DNA of 64,000 nucleotides, taken from Parapedobacter luteus (GTDB taxonomy: Bacteria > Bacteroidota > Bacteroidia > Sphingobacteriales > Sphingobacteriaceae). Below the pieces are notes generated by a model. It saw nothing but the letters and a program-made list of their open reading frames with translations. It was not told the DNA's origin and did not search any database. Below, in pieces: positions 1 to 8,275 of the stretch (its first letter is position 1; each line of letters begins with the position of its first letter). The DNA is taken from contig NZ_FUYS01000003.1 of NCBI RefSeq assembly GCF_900168055.1, forward strand, positions 434,001 to 498,000, written 5' to 3'. A program made the translations under genes and the position numbers.

Positions 1-767
1 ACATACGGTAAATTGTCTTTGAAAAACTGAGGCATGTACACCTTCGGATTGCCCTCGTAAAATTGCTGGTCAAAATCAATCGCACGAATACGGAATTGGA
101 AATCATCAAAGTCGGGCGTAATCTGCATAACAAAATTATACGCCCGCATATCACCCAAAAGCGTGATAATACACCGCTCATTGAATTTTACAAATTCCTT
201 TGCAATCCGTTTTGGATTATAGTCGGTATTATACATCAACGATTTAGCGAATACATCTCCAGGAATCCCCACAATATGTTCCTCCACGAGTGTCTGCCCA
301 TCTACCATGTAATTCACCGGATTAGGAGATATTATCTGTTCCAGTTCCAAGCCATATATCCGAGATGCATCTGCCTGCTTCACATAGAAATAATCATATA
401 CATCATTCAATCGGTTTACAATGCGTATCCGAAAAGGATGTGTATTGCCGAAAGCACAATATTCCACCCTATCAATGTATTTATGCTCCACAATCCGAGT
501 GTTACCGGAAGCTTTAAGCTGTGCATAAATAATTTTCAATCCATTGTAGAGATTTTCTTGAATATGTGGTGGATAAAGCGGCGTTTCCCATAAGGTATCC
601 TTCCCATTTTTGTCGATAACCGGTACAGTTTCATAGAAATCCAACAAATTTTTATAGCTGATGGGCATCCGGGCATCGCGCTGATAGGTACGCAGGTACT
701 TCTGCAGCGCAGGGGCCACCGGATATACCGGCTTCTTACGAGAAATTCTTACATCTTCAGCTTCCAT
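1..767 (-). CDS. Conserved hypothetical protein, 3' end cut by window edge
   Basis: The reverse strand is open from an ATG at 767 to the left edge (about 255 codons visible, C-terminus missing). The protein starts MEAEDVRISRKK and is soluble-looking, with no signal peptide or membrane segment. It is rich in Asp, Tyr and Arg, with segments such as GNTHPFRIRIVNRLNDVYDY and IRAIDFDQQFYEGNP. I do not recognise a family; it resembles a conserved Bacteroidota protein of unknown role. A -7-like box TATTTTTA (797 to 790, reverse strand) supports the start. A longer upstream ATG in another frame stops after eight codons. Confidence 0.7.
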   Translation of the reverse strand, partial: MEAEDVRISRKKPVYPVAPALQKYLRTYQRDARMPISYKNLLDFYETVPVIDKNGKDTLWETPLYPPHIQENLYNGLKIIYAQLKASGNTRIVEHKYIDRVEYCAFGNTHPFRIRIVNRLNDVYDYFYVKQADASRIYGLELEQIISPNPVNYMVDGQTLVEEHIVGIPGDVFAKSLMYNTDYNPKRIAKEFVKFNERCIITLLGDMRAYNFVMQITPDFDDFQFRIRAIDFDQQFYEGNPKVYMPQFFKDNLPY

Positions 768-942
768 ACATTCATACCGAACTAGTAGGTAAAAATACGC
801 TTTTTAATATATACATCAGAAAATTAAAAAGTCTTCATAAATAACTGTAATTTAGCCTAAATTTTTAAAGAATTGGCAATAAATACGGGTTTAATCTATC
901 AATTGAACAAAGAACCGACAAACAATATCAGATATAAAAGGA

Positions 943-969
943 AGAAGCTCCTTTGGGAGAGGAGCTTCT
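943..969 (-). terminator. Hairpin, probable intrinsic terminator of the 17-codon unit
   Basis: AGAAGCTCCT (943-952) pairs perfectly with AGGAGCTTCT (960-969) around a 7-nt loop. Read on the reverse strand the stem is followed by TCCTTTTATAT, as expected for an intrinsic terminator in that direction. No T-run follows on the forward strand. It could instead act as an attenuator for the gene starting at 767. Confidence 0.6.
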
Positions 970-980
970 ACGCTAACCAA

Positions 981-1034
981 TTATAAACCTATATTAAATT
1001 GAGGGAGGGCAATACCAAAATCAGCAGTCGTCAT
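981..1034 (-). CDS. Possible 17-codon small ORF
   Basis: The reverse strand reads MTTADFGIALPQFNIGL then TAA. It lies 24 nt downstream of a perfect TACTTTTG box and 11 nt before a hairpin with a U-rich tail, so it fills a transcript of about 120 nt. The start codon lies in the loop of a second hairpin (ATCAGCA 1020-1026 with TGCTGAT 1042-1048). No function is recognised: it could be a leader peptide, a small secreted peptide, or a chance ORF inside a small RNA. Confidence 0.4.
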   Translation of the reverse strand: MTTADFGIALPQFNIGL

Positions 1035-1048
1035 TGTTTTTTGCTGAT
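1020..1048 (-). promoter_or_regulatory. Stem-loop presenting a start codon in its loop
   Basis: ATCAGCA (1020-1026) and TGCTGAT (1042-1048) form a perfect 7-bp stem. On the reverse-strand RNA the 15-nt loop holds the ATG of the 17-codon ORF. This may control initiation or stabilise the transcript. Confidence 0.4.
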
Positions 1049-1057
1049 CGATTGATA

Positions 1058-1065
1058 CAAAAGTA
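1058..1065 (-). promoter_or_regulatory. -7 promoter box TACTTTTG
   Basis: Exact match to the Bacteroidota -7 consensus TAnnTTTG on the reverse strand. Predicted start of transcription is near 1051. No convincing -33 element is seen. It drives the 17-codon unit. Confidence 0.55.
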
Positions 1066-1129
1066 ATAATAATATTGATTTATTAAAGTTTTTTTATCAA
1101 AAAAATTCAATTTTTACGTTTTTTATAAT

Positions 1130-1137
1130 TAAATTTG
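1130..1137 (+). promoter_or_regulatory. -7 promoter box TAAATTTG of the Lrp-type gene
   Basis: Exact TAnnTTTG match 28 bp before the ATG at 1166. It argues against the upstream TTG at 1145 as start codon, because that TTG would coincide with the predicted first transcribed base. Confidence 0.55.
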
Positions 1138-1165
1138 AGATAATTTGAAAAAAACATCAATTTTT

Positions 1166-1639
1166 ATGGAAAAAAAGCACGAAAATTTAGACCTTGACAA
1201 CTTAGATATCCAAATTTTATCTATTTTAATGAACGATGCCTCCATACCTTACACCGAAATTGCAAAAAAACTGATTGTATCGGGAGGAACCATACATGTC
1301 AGGATGAAAAAAATGGAAGAATTAGGCATCATAAGAGGATCAAGCCTAATTATTAATCCACAAAAGGTTGGATTTGACATCACAGCCTTTCTTGGCATCT
1401 ATTTAGAGAAGGGCTCTCAATACAACAATGCCGTTGAACAGCTAAAACAGGTAAAGGAAGTTGTAGAATTGCATTACTGTACCGGGACGTACAGCATGTT
1501 CGCCAAGATCATTTGCCGGGATACGACACATCTGCGAAAAGTACTAAACGAAGATATTCAGTCAGTGAAAGGCATACAACGAACAGAAACCATCATTTCG
1601 CTTGAGGAAAGTATCAAACGGCAGATCAGTTTGGTATAG
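1166..1639 (+). CDS. Lrp/AsnC family transcriptional regulator
   Basis: 157-residue protein of normal Lrp/AsnC length. The N-terminal winged helix-turn-helix reads LDNLDIQILSILMNDASIPY followed by TEIAKKLIVSGGTIHVRMKK, typical of the family. The C-terminal half is the RAM ligand-binding and oligomerisation domain (about residues 65-150). These proteins are feast/famine regulators that bind amino acids and form dimers or octamers. It is divergent from the 17-codon unit and the 767 gene, with about 65 bp between the two -7 boxes, so it may control them and itself. ATG 1166 was preferred to TTG 1145 because of the promoter position. Confidence 0.9.
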   Translation: MEKKHENLDLDNLDIQILSILMNDASIPYTEIAKKLIVSGGTIHVRMKKMEELGIIRGSSLIINPQKVGFDITAFLGIYLEKGSQYNNAVEQLKQVKEVVELHYCTGTYSMFAKIICRDTTHLRKVLNEDIQSVKGIQRTETIISLEESIKRQISLV

Positions 1640-1680
1640 GCCAAAACTCAATAGCCTAAACCCAAGCATCAATCGGGAAG

Positions 1681-1711
1681 CATTGCTCCGTAAGCCATAG
1701 ACGGAGCAATG
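1681..1711. terminator. Hairpin between convergent genes
   Basis: CATTGCTCCGT (1681-1691) pairs perfectly with ACGGAGCAATG (1701-1711) across a 9-nt loop. It lies between the Lrp-type gene and the convergent gene ending at 1743. No long T-run flanks it, so it may be a bidirectional weak terminator or an RNA-stabilising stem. Confidence 0.5.
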
Positions 1712-1742
1712 TAAAATCCATTCGGAAAGCAAAGCTGACCAA

Positions 1743-3041
1743 CTACCGCTGGAGGACCCCATCCAGGCCCACCTTCACATCAAACGGTTTACAATATGCA
1801 TCCAGCAATACCGCGGTAAGCCTCCGGGTCAGCGGTATGTTTTCGTCATATTCACCATCCAACTGGAAGCGGCGTTTCCAGTATTTTTGCACCTGCCCTT
1901 CCAATTCGTTTCCGCGCTGCCCCACAAATTTGATATAGCTAAACAAGTCGGTTAGCGTTAATGTATCGACATCGGGATGATCGACAAACCAAATCTGGCT
2001 TCTTGAAAAAAGCTGGTTTGAAACCGGCTTGATTTCGTCGGCCGTCACAGGCTGATCGACATCGAAATACAGTCTGCCATCGCTGTCGGCTCTTCCCAAC
2101 AGCATACCCGTAGCACCGATGCGCTGAATAGCCGCGAAATGCGGATCTTCAATGGCTACATCACCAAAGGGAATCAGACGCGCTCCATATTGCAGTATTT
2201 CACCCTGCACGTTCCGACTATCCAATTTATCTGAGGTTGTTTTGAAAAATGCCGTGTATGCGGCCGCCGCACCGACCGCCTGCCCCACATGCATTAATAA
2301 CGGAATATCGTCAACCGTGCCGCTTAACAAACGTTCGATTACCGGCAGTCTGTGAGTCACAAAGAGGTTGCTATCGTCCGGGGGTACCAGCGAAGCTAAA
2401 GGCAATGTAAAGGATCGCCCGCCCAAATCTCCGACGGCCACTCCAGTACGGGAAAGCCCCTCATAAGCACCAGCTTGGAAATAGTCATCCGCCAATGCTG
2501 TTCGCGCCGCTATACTATCCACATTGCCCTTAGCCAATTGATAAAGATAGGCGTCAACCGATGCATCAATCACAGCCCGCACCTTGAAGCGGCTTCGATC
2601 GGCCAGCTCGATTTGCCAACTTTTACCTGATTTTTTAACGGAACGCAATTGCCCTCCTTCAATTAGTGTCAGGTTTTTATTTGCCTTTAATACACTGTCG
2701 ACGACATTCTGTACAATTCGAGGGTTTATCCGTCGTTTGGCCAGAGCCGATAGGGAATCACTGGGTTTGTCATGGCGCAACGTATTTGCCAATAGTTTGG
2801 CCCATATTCCGGCATCCAGACCGGTGTTGGCATCGACGGAAACTACCGTTGAAGTCAACTCCGGCATTACCTTATCCCCGTTTATGACCCAAACGGTATT
2901 CAGATTTGACATGCAGGATTGCAGCGCTGCGGCATACGCATCCGGACCATAACCATATACCAGCACCTCCGGATGCTTGCTTTGGGACATGCTCCACAGC
3001 GGTGCAATAAAAATTAGGAAGTATATATACAGTTTATTCAT
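1743..3041 (-). CDS. FAD-dependent oxidoreductase-like exported protein, degenerate cofactor site
   Basis: About 432 residues with an N-terminal signal sequence (MNKLYIYFLIFIAPLWSMSQ). The next strand, VLVYGYGPDAYAAALQS, resembles the dinucleotide-binding loop of the FAD_oxidored family (PF12831-like), but the usual GGGxxG is not intact. Later, SLVPPDDSNLFVTHRLP and HVGQAVGAAAAYTAF match the family's C-terminal signature, where FAD is normally held. The cofactor and substrate cannot be told. Start 3041 is chosen over an in-frame ATG at 3119 because of the signal peptide and a -7-like TAATTTTA (3072 to 3065). It may have lost catalysis. It is divergent from glnS. Confidence 0.6.
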   Translation of the reverse strand: MNKLYIYFLIFIAPLWSMSQSKHPEVLVYGYGPDAYAAALQSCMSNLNTVWVINGDKVMPELTSTVVSVDANTGLDAGIWAKLLANTLRHDKPSDSLSALAKRRINPRIVQNVVDSVLKANKNLTLIEGGQLRSVKKSGKSWQIELADRSRFKVRAVIDASVDAYLYQLAKGNVDSIAARTALADDYFQAGAYEGLSRTGVAVGDLGGRSFTLPLASLVPPDDSNLFVTHRLPVIERLLSGTVDDIPLLMHVGQAVGAAAAYTAFFKTTSDKLDSRNVQGEILQYGARLIPFGDVAIEDPHFAAIQRIGATGMLLGRADSDGRLYFDVDQPVTADEIKPVSNQLFSRSQIWFVDHPDVDTLTLTDLFSYIKFVGQRGNELEGQVQKYWKRRFQLDGEYDENIPLTRRLTAVLLDAYCKPFDVKVGLDGVLQR

Positions 3042-3111
3042 ATTAGCCGATTTGAAAGAAAACGTAAAATTAGACATAAATGCTTCACCAAGGTTTATTT
3101 TTTGATTTTTT

Positions 3112-3184
3112 GGCTGCAAGCCGTAAACTATAGACTGCAGGCTGTAAGCTGTAGGTATCGGCTGTTCGTAGCAACTACAGCTTA
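3112..3184. repeat. Short CTGTAAGC-type repeats and inverted repeat
   Basis: Imperfect copies of GCCGTAAACTATAGACTGCA and GGCTGTAAGCTGTAG lie head to tail, and TAAGCTGTAG (3145-3154) is mirrored by CTACAGCTTA (3175-3184). The element sits in the divergent gap before glnS. It resembles the dispersed AAGCTGTAAGC-type repeats I associate with Bacteroidota intergenic regions. Confidence 0.5.
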
Positions 3185-3221
3185 AAGGTCAAATCCAATA
3201 AAAAATCAGCCAACTAATAAT

Positions 3222-3229
3222 TACCTTTG
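3222..3229 (+). promoter_or_regulatory. -7 promoter box TACCTTTG of glnS
   Basis: Exact consensus, with only four bases (CGAC) between its G and the ATG at 3234. Transcription would start at or within one base of the start codon, predicting a leaderless mRNA. Confidence 0.6.
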
Positions 3230-3233
3230 CGAC

Positions 3234-4904
3234 ATGATAAATGAAGAAAAATCACTCAATTTCCTGGAGGAAATTATCGAAGAAGATATACGTAAGGGCA
3301 AACATGGTGGCAGGGTACTTACCCGTTTCCCACCCGAGCCCAATGGTTACCTTCATATCGGCCATGCAAAATCCATCGTGCTCAACTTTGGTCTTGCGCA
3401 AAAATACAACGGAAAAACCAATTTGCGGTTTGATGACACCAATCCGGTGACTGAAGAAACCGAATATGTGGACAGCATAAAAAACGACATTAGGTGGCTC
3501 GGCTTCCAATGGACCGAAGAGCTTTATACATCTGATTATTTTGAGATTTTATATGGTTACGCCATAAAACTCATCAAAAAGGGGCTCGCGTACGTAGACG
3601 ACAGCACGCCGGAAGAAATAGCCGCATCCAAGGGCACCCCCACCGAACCGGGCAAGCCTACCCCATACCGGGACCGCAGCGTGGAAGAAAACTTGCGCTT
3701 ATTCGAAGCTATGCGGGATGGTAAATTTCCCGACGGTGCTAAGGTTTTACGGGCCAAAATTGATTTGGCCAACCCCAACATGCATCTGCGGGATCCGTTG
3801 CTGTACCGAATCAAACATGCACATCATCATCGCACTGGCGATAAATGGTGTATCTATCCGATGTACGATTTCGCACACGGGCAAAGCGATTCGATCGAAC
3901 AAATCACCCATTCGGTATGTACACTTGAGTTCGTACCCCATCGACCGCTCTATGACTGGCTCATTGAACAGTTGGAAATTTTCCCGTCGAAACAATACGA
4001 GTTTGCTCGTTTAAACCTTAACTATACCGTCATGAGCAAGCGTAAACTCCTGCAACTGGTCAACGAACGGCATGTGGAGGGATGGGACGATCCCCGTATG
4101 CCAACCATCAGTGGACTGCGCCGGCGCGGATACACGCCAGCAAGCATCCGCAATTTCTGCGAACGCATAGGCGTAGCCAAACGCGAAAACATCATCGATG
4201 TAGGATTGCTGGAATTTTGCATACGTGAGGATCTCAATAAAACGGCATGGCGCCGCATGGCTGTGTTAGATCCCGTGAAATTGGTCATTACCAACTACCC
4301 TGAAGGCCGGGAAGAAATCCTCTCGGGCGAAAACAACCCCGAAGTAGCAGGCGGCGAAGGTGAACGTGACATCCCATTCGGCCGCGAGCTGTGGATAGAA
4401 CGCGAAGATTTCATGGAAAACCCGCCGAAGAAGTTTTTCAGGCTCGCACCTGGACTGATGGTCCGGCTTAAACATGCTTATATCGTCAAATGTGATGACG
4501 TTGTAAAAGATGCCACAGGGAGCGTGATCGAAATTCACTGCACTTATATACCGGAGTCCAAAAGCGGCGAAGACACCAGTGGCCTCAAGGTAAAAGGCAC
4601 CATCCACTGGGTGAGCGTAGCGCACGCCAAAACCGTGGAGATTCGACTATATGACCGGCTGTTTAACGTAGAAAACCCAGCTGCCGAGGAAGATTTCAAA
4701 GCCAGCATCAATCCGGATAGCCTCCAGATAATCAAGAGCGCATACGTAGAACCCGACCTATTGAACGCCGACCCGGGCAAAGGGTACCAATTCATTCGGA
4801 AGGGATATTTTACACTAGACACGAAGTCTCCGTCTGACAAGCTGGTATTCAACCGCACCGTAACATTGCGGGATACGTGGGCCAAGGAAATGCAGAAGGA
4901 ATAA
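3234..4904 (+). CDS. glnS: Glutaminyl-tRNA synthetase
   Basis: 556 residues, the normal length for bacterial GlnRS. It is a class I synthetase charging tRNA-Gln with glutamine using ATP. The HIGH signature is HIGH at residues 41-44 within [17 protein letters not shown], and the KMSKS-like loop is VMSKRKL around residue 267. The GlnRS-type anticodon-binding beta-barrels make up the C-terminal half. Its presence means this organism charges tRNA-Gln directly. The gene stands alone, convergent with metF 7 bp downstream, and shares a terminator hairpin with it. Confidence 0.97.
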   Translation: MINEEKSLNFLEEIIEEDIRKGKHGGRVLTRFPPEPNGYLHIGHAKSIVLNFGLAQKYNGKTNLRFDDTNPVTEETEYVDSIKNDIRWLGFQWTEELYTSDYFEILYGYAIKLIKKGLAYVDDSTPEEIAASKGTPTEPGKPTPYRDRSVEENLRLFEAMRDGKFPDGAKVLRAKIDLANPNMHLRDPLLYRIKHAHHHRTGDKWCIYPMYDFAHGQSDSIEQITHSVCTLEFVPHRPLYDWLIEQLEIFPSKQYEFARLNLNYTVMSKRKLLQLVNERHVEGWDDPRMPTISGLRRRGYTPASIRNFCERIGVAKRENIIDVGLLEFCIREDLNKTAWRRMAVLDPVKLVITNYPEGREEILSGENNPEVAGGEGERDIPFGRELWIEREDFMENPPKKFFRLAPGLMVRLKHAYIVKCDDVVKDATGSVIEIHCTYIPESKSGEDTSGLKVKGTIHWVSVAHAKTVEIRLYDRLFNVENPAAEEDFKASINPDSLQIIKSAYVEPDLLNADPGKGYQFIRKGYFTLDTKSPSDKLVFNRTVTLRDTWAKEMQKE

Positions 4905-4924
4905 GGCCGTTTCAGAAAACGGCC
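4905..4924. terminator. Hairpin shared by glnS and metF
   Basis: GGCCGTTT (4905-4912) pairs with AAACGGCC (4917-4924) with a 4-nt loop, directly after the glnS stop. The stem overlaps the last codons of the convergent metF, so it probably serves as a compact bidirectional terminator. Confidence 0.65.
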
Positions 4925-5868
4925 TGTATAATGCGTTTAGTCGGATTCGGGTTACCCATGGTGTAGAAATGCAAGACAGGGGCTCCCATGGCAATGAGCT
5001 CCTTGCATTGATGGATCATCCATTCAATTCCTACATCCCGAACTTCCTGTTCGGATCGACAAGCCTGCACCGCCTCACTCAATTCCAAGGGGATGTCCAA
5101 GTGGAATGTTTTCGGCAGGCTCACCAACTGCTTACTTCCGGTCAACGGCTTCAGCCCGGGAATAATGGGGATATGGATGCCATTGGCCCGGCACCTATCG
5201 ACAAACGCCTTGTACTTGCTGTTGTCGAAAAACATCTGGGTGACTATAAAGTCCGCACCCAAATCCACTTTCATTTTCAGGTACTTGAAATCTGTATCGA
5301 GGTTTGGCGACTCAAAATGCTTCTCCGGATAGCCCGCCACTCCGATGCAGAAGTCCGTCCGCTCGGAGTTTTCCATATCCTCATGCAGATAACGGCCATT
5401 GTTCATATTAACCACGTGCTGCAGCAAGTCGGAAGCATAAGCATGCCCGCCCGGCGTAGGGATAAACGAACTATCACTTTTGCGGGCATCGCCCCGCAAC
5501 ACCAGTACATTGTCAATCCCCAAAAACTGCAGGTCAATGAGTGCATTCTCGGTTTCCTCCTTGGTAAAGCCCCCACAGATCAGGTGAGGCACAGCATCCA
5601 CCTTATATTTATTGATAATCGCAGCGCACGTAGCCACCGTACTGGGCCGCTTGCGGTATGCCACCTTTTCAAGCAACCCATTGGGATGCTGTTTATAGAT
5701 ATAGTCTTCGCGCAGGTAAGTAACATCGATGAACGGCGGATTGAACTCCATCAACGGATCAATAGCGTTAAAGATGGATTGTATGCTCTGCCCTTTGACG
5801 GGTGGCAATATTTCAAAGGAAAATAGCGTCTTTCCTTTAGCGTTCTTAATATGTTCGGTTATTTTCAT
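4912..5868 (-). CDS. metF: Methylenetetrahydrofolate reductase
   Basis: 318 residues. It reduces 5,10-methylene-THF to 5-methyl-THF with FAD, supplying the methyl group for methionine synthesis. The beta/alpha barrel family is clear from SFEILPPVKG near the N-terminus, the PHLICGGFTKEE segment and NVLVLRGDARK, all typical of MetF. Start 5868 (MKITEHIKNAKGK) is used rather than 5898, since a -7 box TAAGTTTG lies at 5903 to 5896 inside the longer reading. No S-adenosylmethionine-responsive leader is visible. Confidence 0.95.
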   Translation of the reverse strand: MKITEHIKNAKGKTLFSFEILPPVKGQSIQSIFNAIDPLMEFNPPFIDVTYLREDYIYKQHPNGLLEKVAYRKRPSTVATCAAIINKYKVDAVPHLICGGFTKEETENALIDLQFLGIDNVLVLRGDARKSDSSFIPTPGGHAYASDLLQHVVNMNNGRYLHEDMENSERTDFCIGVAGYPEKHFESPNLDTDFKYLKMKVDLGADFIVTQMFFDNSKYKAFVDRCRANGIHIPIIPGLKPLTGSKQLVSLPKTFHLDIPLELSEAVQACRSEQEVRDVGIEWMIHQCKELIAMGAPVLHFYTMGNPNPTKRIIQAVF

Positions 5869-5895
5869 ACCAGCGAGCCCTGACTTTGCAGCCGC

Positions 5896-5903
5896 CAAAC
5901 TTA
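5896..5903 (-). promoter_or_regulatory. -7 promoter box TAAGTTTG of metF
   Basis: Exact TAnnTTTG on the reverse strand, giving a leader of about 22 nt before the ATG at 5868. Confidence 0.55.
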
Positions 5904-5958
5904 GATAAATTCGCCTTTATATGCAAAGCGAATTTGTTGCGCTGCCGCCGTTGACCGC

Positions 5959-6483
5959 TTAAGAGGAATACACATCTATCAAACCTTCCGGCAAATCCAC
6001 GTTGAGTCGGCTGTCAACTGCATCAATGGACACAATCAATTTGTCATTCAACGGAAACATGAGTTCATTACCTTTATAATTCACTGTCGCGACATGCTGC
6101 TGCGGATATTCATGAATAGCGATGATCTGGCCTAATCGGCCGTATGTCACATCGTATACGACAAAGCCCTTTAAGTCAGTGATCCGGAAGTCACCAGGAT
6201 GCCGTTCAGGCCGTTTATTATTGGGAAGATATACCTTTTTACGAACCAGCGCTTGCGCCTTGTCCACATGATCGACATCTTCAAGGAAAATATAAGCGGT
6301 ACGATTGGGCTGCAATTTCAGGTTTTCCACGAAAAAGGGCACCAGTTTACGATCAACCTCCAAAAACAGCACATCGAGTTCCAGCATCTCATAGTCTTCA
6401 AACTCGAAGAACAGTTGTACCTCCCCCTTAAGTCCCCGGGTTTTGCTAATATAACCAATATAAAAGTTGTCGGGAAATTCCAT
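5959..6483 (-). CDS. rimM: 16S rRNA processing protein RimM
   Basis: 174 residues. RimM binds ribosomal protein S19 and helps mature the 30S head. The N-terminal RimM domain starts with FYIGYISKTRGLKGEVQLFF, the hallmark of the family; the C-terminal PRC barrel includes FVVYDVTYGRLGQIIAIHEY and the terminal LPEGLIDVY. It lies directly downstream of rpsP as in many bacteria, but a terminator hairpin and its own -7 box separate the two. Confidence 0.95.
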   Translation of the reverse strand: MEFPDNFYIGYISKTRGLKGEVQLFFEFEDYEMLELDVLFLEVDRKLVPFFVENLKLQPNRTAYIFLEDVDHVDKAQALVRKKVYLPNNKRPERHPGDFRITDLKGFVVYDVTYGRLGQIIAIHEYPQQHVATVNYKGNELMFPLNDKLIVSIDAVDSRLNVDLPEGLIDVYSS

Positions 6484-6510
6484 TTTTTACTTAATACATG
6501 ATGAGCGGCT

Positions 6511-6518
6511 CAAACATA
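6511..6518 (-). promoter_or_regulatory. -7 promoter box TATGTTTG of rimM
   Basis: Exact consensus on the reverse strand, 28 bp before the rimM ATG. It abuts the T-tract of the rpsP terminator, so rimM can be transcribed independently of rpsP. Confidence 0.5.
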
Positions 6519-6553
6519 AAAAAACCGCTTCAGGTGCATATATCACGAAGCGG
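6518..6553 (-). terminator. Intrinsic terminator after rpsP
   Basis: CCGCTTC (6525-6531) and GAAGCGG (6547-6553) form the stem. On the reverse strand it is followed by a run of seven T (6524-6518). It lies between rpsP and rimM. Confidence 0.7.
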
Positions 6554-6578
6554 CTTTGTTTTTCCGGCGAAATTTGAT

Positions 6579-7097
6579 TTATTCGGCAGTCTCATCGGAG
6601 GCTGCAGCCTCTTCCTCGGCTGGAGATTCTTCAGCAGGAGGCGTATTCTTGGCTTTAATAGCCTCAGCTATTTCCGCTTTCTTTTTCGCTTCAGCAGCCA
6701 ACGCTGCTTTCTTCACCTCTTCTTTAGTTTGAGCTAAGCCTTCTTTCTTACCTTGGATTTTAGCTTCCTTGGCTTTCAACCATTCTTCAAACTTGGTATC
6801 AGCGGTAGCTTCATCAAAAGCCCCTTTTTTCACGCCACCCAACAAATGCTTCTTATAAAGCACGCCCTTGTACGACAAAATCGCGCGGGTCGTATCCGTT
6901 GGCTGTGCTCCTTTATCCAACCAGTCCAGTGCCTTATCGAAATTCAGATCGATAGTCGCCGGGTTGGTGTTGGGGTTGTACGAACCGATACGTTCGATGA
7001 ATTTTCCATCGCGGGGTGCACGTGAATCGGCCACCACTACGTAGTAAAAAGGCTTACCTTTTTTACCGTGTCTTTGCAATCTAATTTTAACTGCCAT
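6579..7097 (-). CDS. rpsP: 30S ribosomal protein S16
   Basis: 172 residues beginning [20 protein letters not shown], the S16 signature. The core S16 fold occupies about residues 1-85. It is followed by a long Lys/Ala/Glu-rich tail (about residues 95-172) ending in acidic residues, which makes it about twice the length of the E. coli protein. Such extended S16 tails are common in Bacteroidota. The start is set by the conserved N-terminus; an in-frame ATG 60 nt upstream lies beyond it. Confidence 0.97.
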   Translation of the reverse strand: MAVKIRLQRHGKKGKPFYYVVVADSRAPRDGKFIERIGSYNPNTNPATIDLNFDKALDWLDKGAQPTDTTRAILSYKGVLYKKHLLGGVKKGAFDEATADTKFEEWLKAKEAKIQGKKEGLAQTKEEVKKAALAAEAKKKAEIAEAIKAKNTPPAEESPAEEEAAASDETAE

Positions 7098-7154
7098 TTC
7101 CTTTTTGTTAATATGTATCCAACATAGTCCCCGGAGTTTCGCGCTGCGGGGCTG

Positions 7155-7162
7155 CAAAGGTA
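7155..7162 (-). promoter_or_regulatory. -7 promoter box TACCTTTG of rpsP
   Basis: Exact consensus on the reverse strand, giving a leader of about 50 nt. The leader contains CCCCGCAGCGCG and CTCCGGGG, which could fold; autoregulation by S16 was not assessed. Confidence 0.5.
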
Positions 7163-7171
7163 GGAAAACTA

Positions 7172-8047
7172 TTACTCATAACCAAACCGTTTCAGGTAAT
7201 TATCTTTCTTCCGCCAATCGGGGATCACCTTTACAAAGAGTTCTAAAAACACCTTCTTTTGCAGGAACGCTTCAACATCCTCCCGCGCATAGGTACCCAC
7301 TTTCTTAATCATACTACCACCCTTCCCGATAATAATATTTTTCTGTGAATCACGCTCCACGATGATTTCCGCGCTGATGCGGGTAATGGCGGGTTCTTCC
7401 TTGAATGCCGTGATGATCACCTCCGTACTATAGGGAATTTCTTTTTCATAGAGCTTGAACACTTTTTCCCGTATGATTTCCGATACGAAGAAGCGCTCGC
7501 TCTTATCCGTAAGTGCGTCTTTTTCATAATAAGGAGGGTGTTCGGGAAGATGTTCCAAAATAAAAGACATGACCGCTGCCAGATTATGCCCGTGCAATGC
7601 GGATATTGCAAAGACCGCTTGTGGATGCAGGGTTTCTTCCCAAAAAGCGATTTTGCTTTTAACTTCTTCCTCAGTCGACTTATCTATCTTATTAATGAGC
7701 ACCGCTACCGGTGAAGTGGTCTTCCGCAACTTTTCGATGACGTCACGTTCGTCATATCGTTCCTGGATATCCGCCATCAATAAAATGACATCGGCATCGA
7801 TAAGTGAACCCTCTACAAAACTCATCATTGACGCTTGAAGTGTATAGGCTGGTTTGATGACTCCCGGGGTATCCGAAAATACAATTTGATAATCCGGTTC
7901 ATTCACAATCCCGATGATCCGATGCCGGGTAGTTTGGGCTTTAGGGGTCACGATAGACATCTTTTCACCCACTAACGCATTCATTAACGTAGACTTACCC
8001 GCGTTTGGCTTTCCAATGATGCTCACGAATCCGGCTTTGTGCGACAT
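7172..8047 (-). CDS. era: GTPase Era
   Basis: 291 residues. Era is a membrane-associated GTPase needed for 16S rRNA maturation and 30S assembly. The G1 loop is GKPNAGKST (residues 12-20), G3 is DTPG and G4 is NKID, followed by a C-terminal KH RNA-binding domain with [13 protein letters not shown]. Start 8047 (MSHKAGF) fits the family; the longer in-frame start at 8083 would overlap a -7-like TTTCTTTG (8080 to 8073). It precedes rpsP in the same direction. Confidence 0.97.
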   Translation of the reverse strand: MSHKAGFVSIIGKPNAGKSTLMNALVGEKMSIVTPKAQTTRHRIIGIVNEPDYQIVFSDTPGVIKPAYTLQASMMSFVEGSLIDADVILLMADIQERYDERDVIEKLRKTTSPVAVLINKIDKSTEEEVKSKIAFWEETLHPQAVFAISALHGHNLAAVMSFILEHLPEHPPYYEKDALTDKSERFFVSEIIREKVFKLYEKEIPYSTEVIITAFKEEPAITRISAEIIVERDSQKNIIIGKGGSMIKKVGTYAREDVEAFLQKKVFLELFVKVIPDWRKKDNYLKRFGYE

Positions 8048-8087
8048 TTTTTTTACAATTTGATTTGTTTTGCAAAGAAACAAATTA

Positions 8088-8095
8088 TATCTTTG
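8088..8095 (+). promoter_or_regulatory. -7 promoter box TATCTTTG of the tRNA gene
   Basis: Exact TAnnTTTG on the forward strand, about 65 bp before the tRNA. It implies a 5' leader of about 60 nt removed by RNase P. Confidence 0.5.
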
Positions 8096-8160
8096 CAGTC
8101 CAATTCGGAAATAGAATTAAAATCCGGCAGCGATTGCAGGAACTTATTATAAAGATACAT

Positions 8161-8233
8161 TGCGGGGTGGAGCAGTTGGTAGCTCGTCGGGCTCATAACC
8201 CGAAGGCCACAGGTTCGAGTCCTGTCCCCGCTA
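8161..8233 (+). tRNA. Initiator tRNA-Met (CAT anticodon)
   Basis: 73-nt cloverleaf with anticodon loop CTCATAA. Two initiator hallmarks are visible: the first base is T and faces T72, so the 1-72 pair is not Watson-Crick, and the anticodon stem carries three consecutive G-C pairs (GGG/CCC). The sequence GTGGAGCAG...GGTAGCTCGTCGGGCTCATAACCC is near the E. coli fMet tRNA. CCA is not encoded. A strong terminator follows 11 nt later. Confidence 0.95.
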
Positions 8234-8244
8234 CTTCGAGAACG

Positions 8245-8275
8245 AGGCGATTAACAAAAGTTAGTCGCCTTTTTT
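8245..8275 (+). terminator. Intrinsic terminator after tRNA-Met
   Basis: AGGCGATTAAC (8245-8255) pairs with GTTAGTCGCCT (8260-8270), with one mismatch, around an AAAA loop. It is followed by six T. Confidence 0.85.

Noticed and set aside
63-593. 176-codon forward ORF at the left edge
   Set aside because: The reverse strand carries a longer open frame with a promoter-like box. The forward ORF has low-quality, Ile/His-rich sequence.
4969-5826. 285-codon forward ORF
   Set aside because: Antisense shadow of metF with no recognisable protein features.
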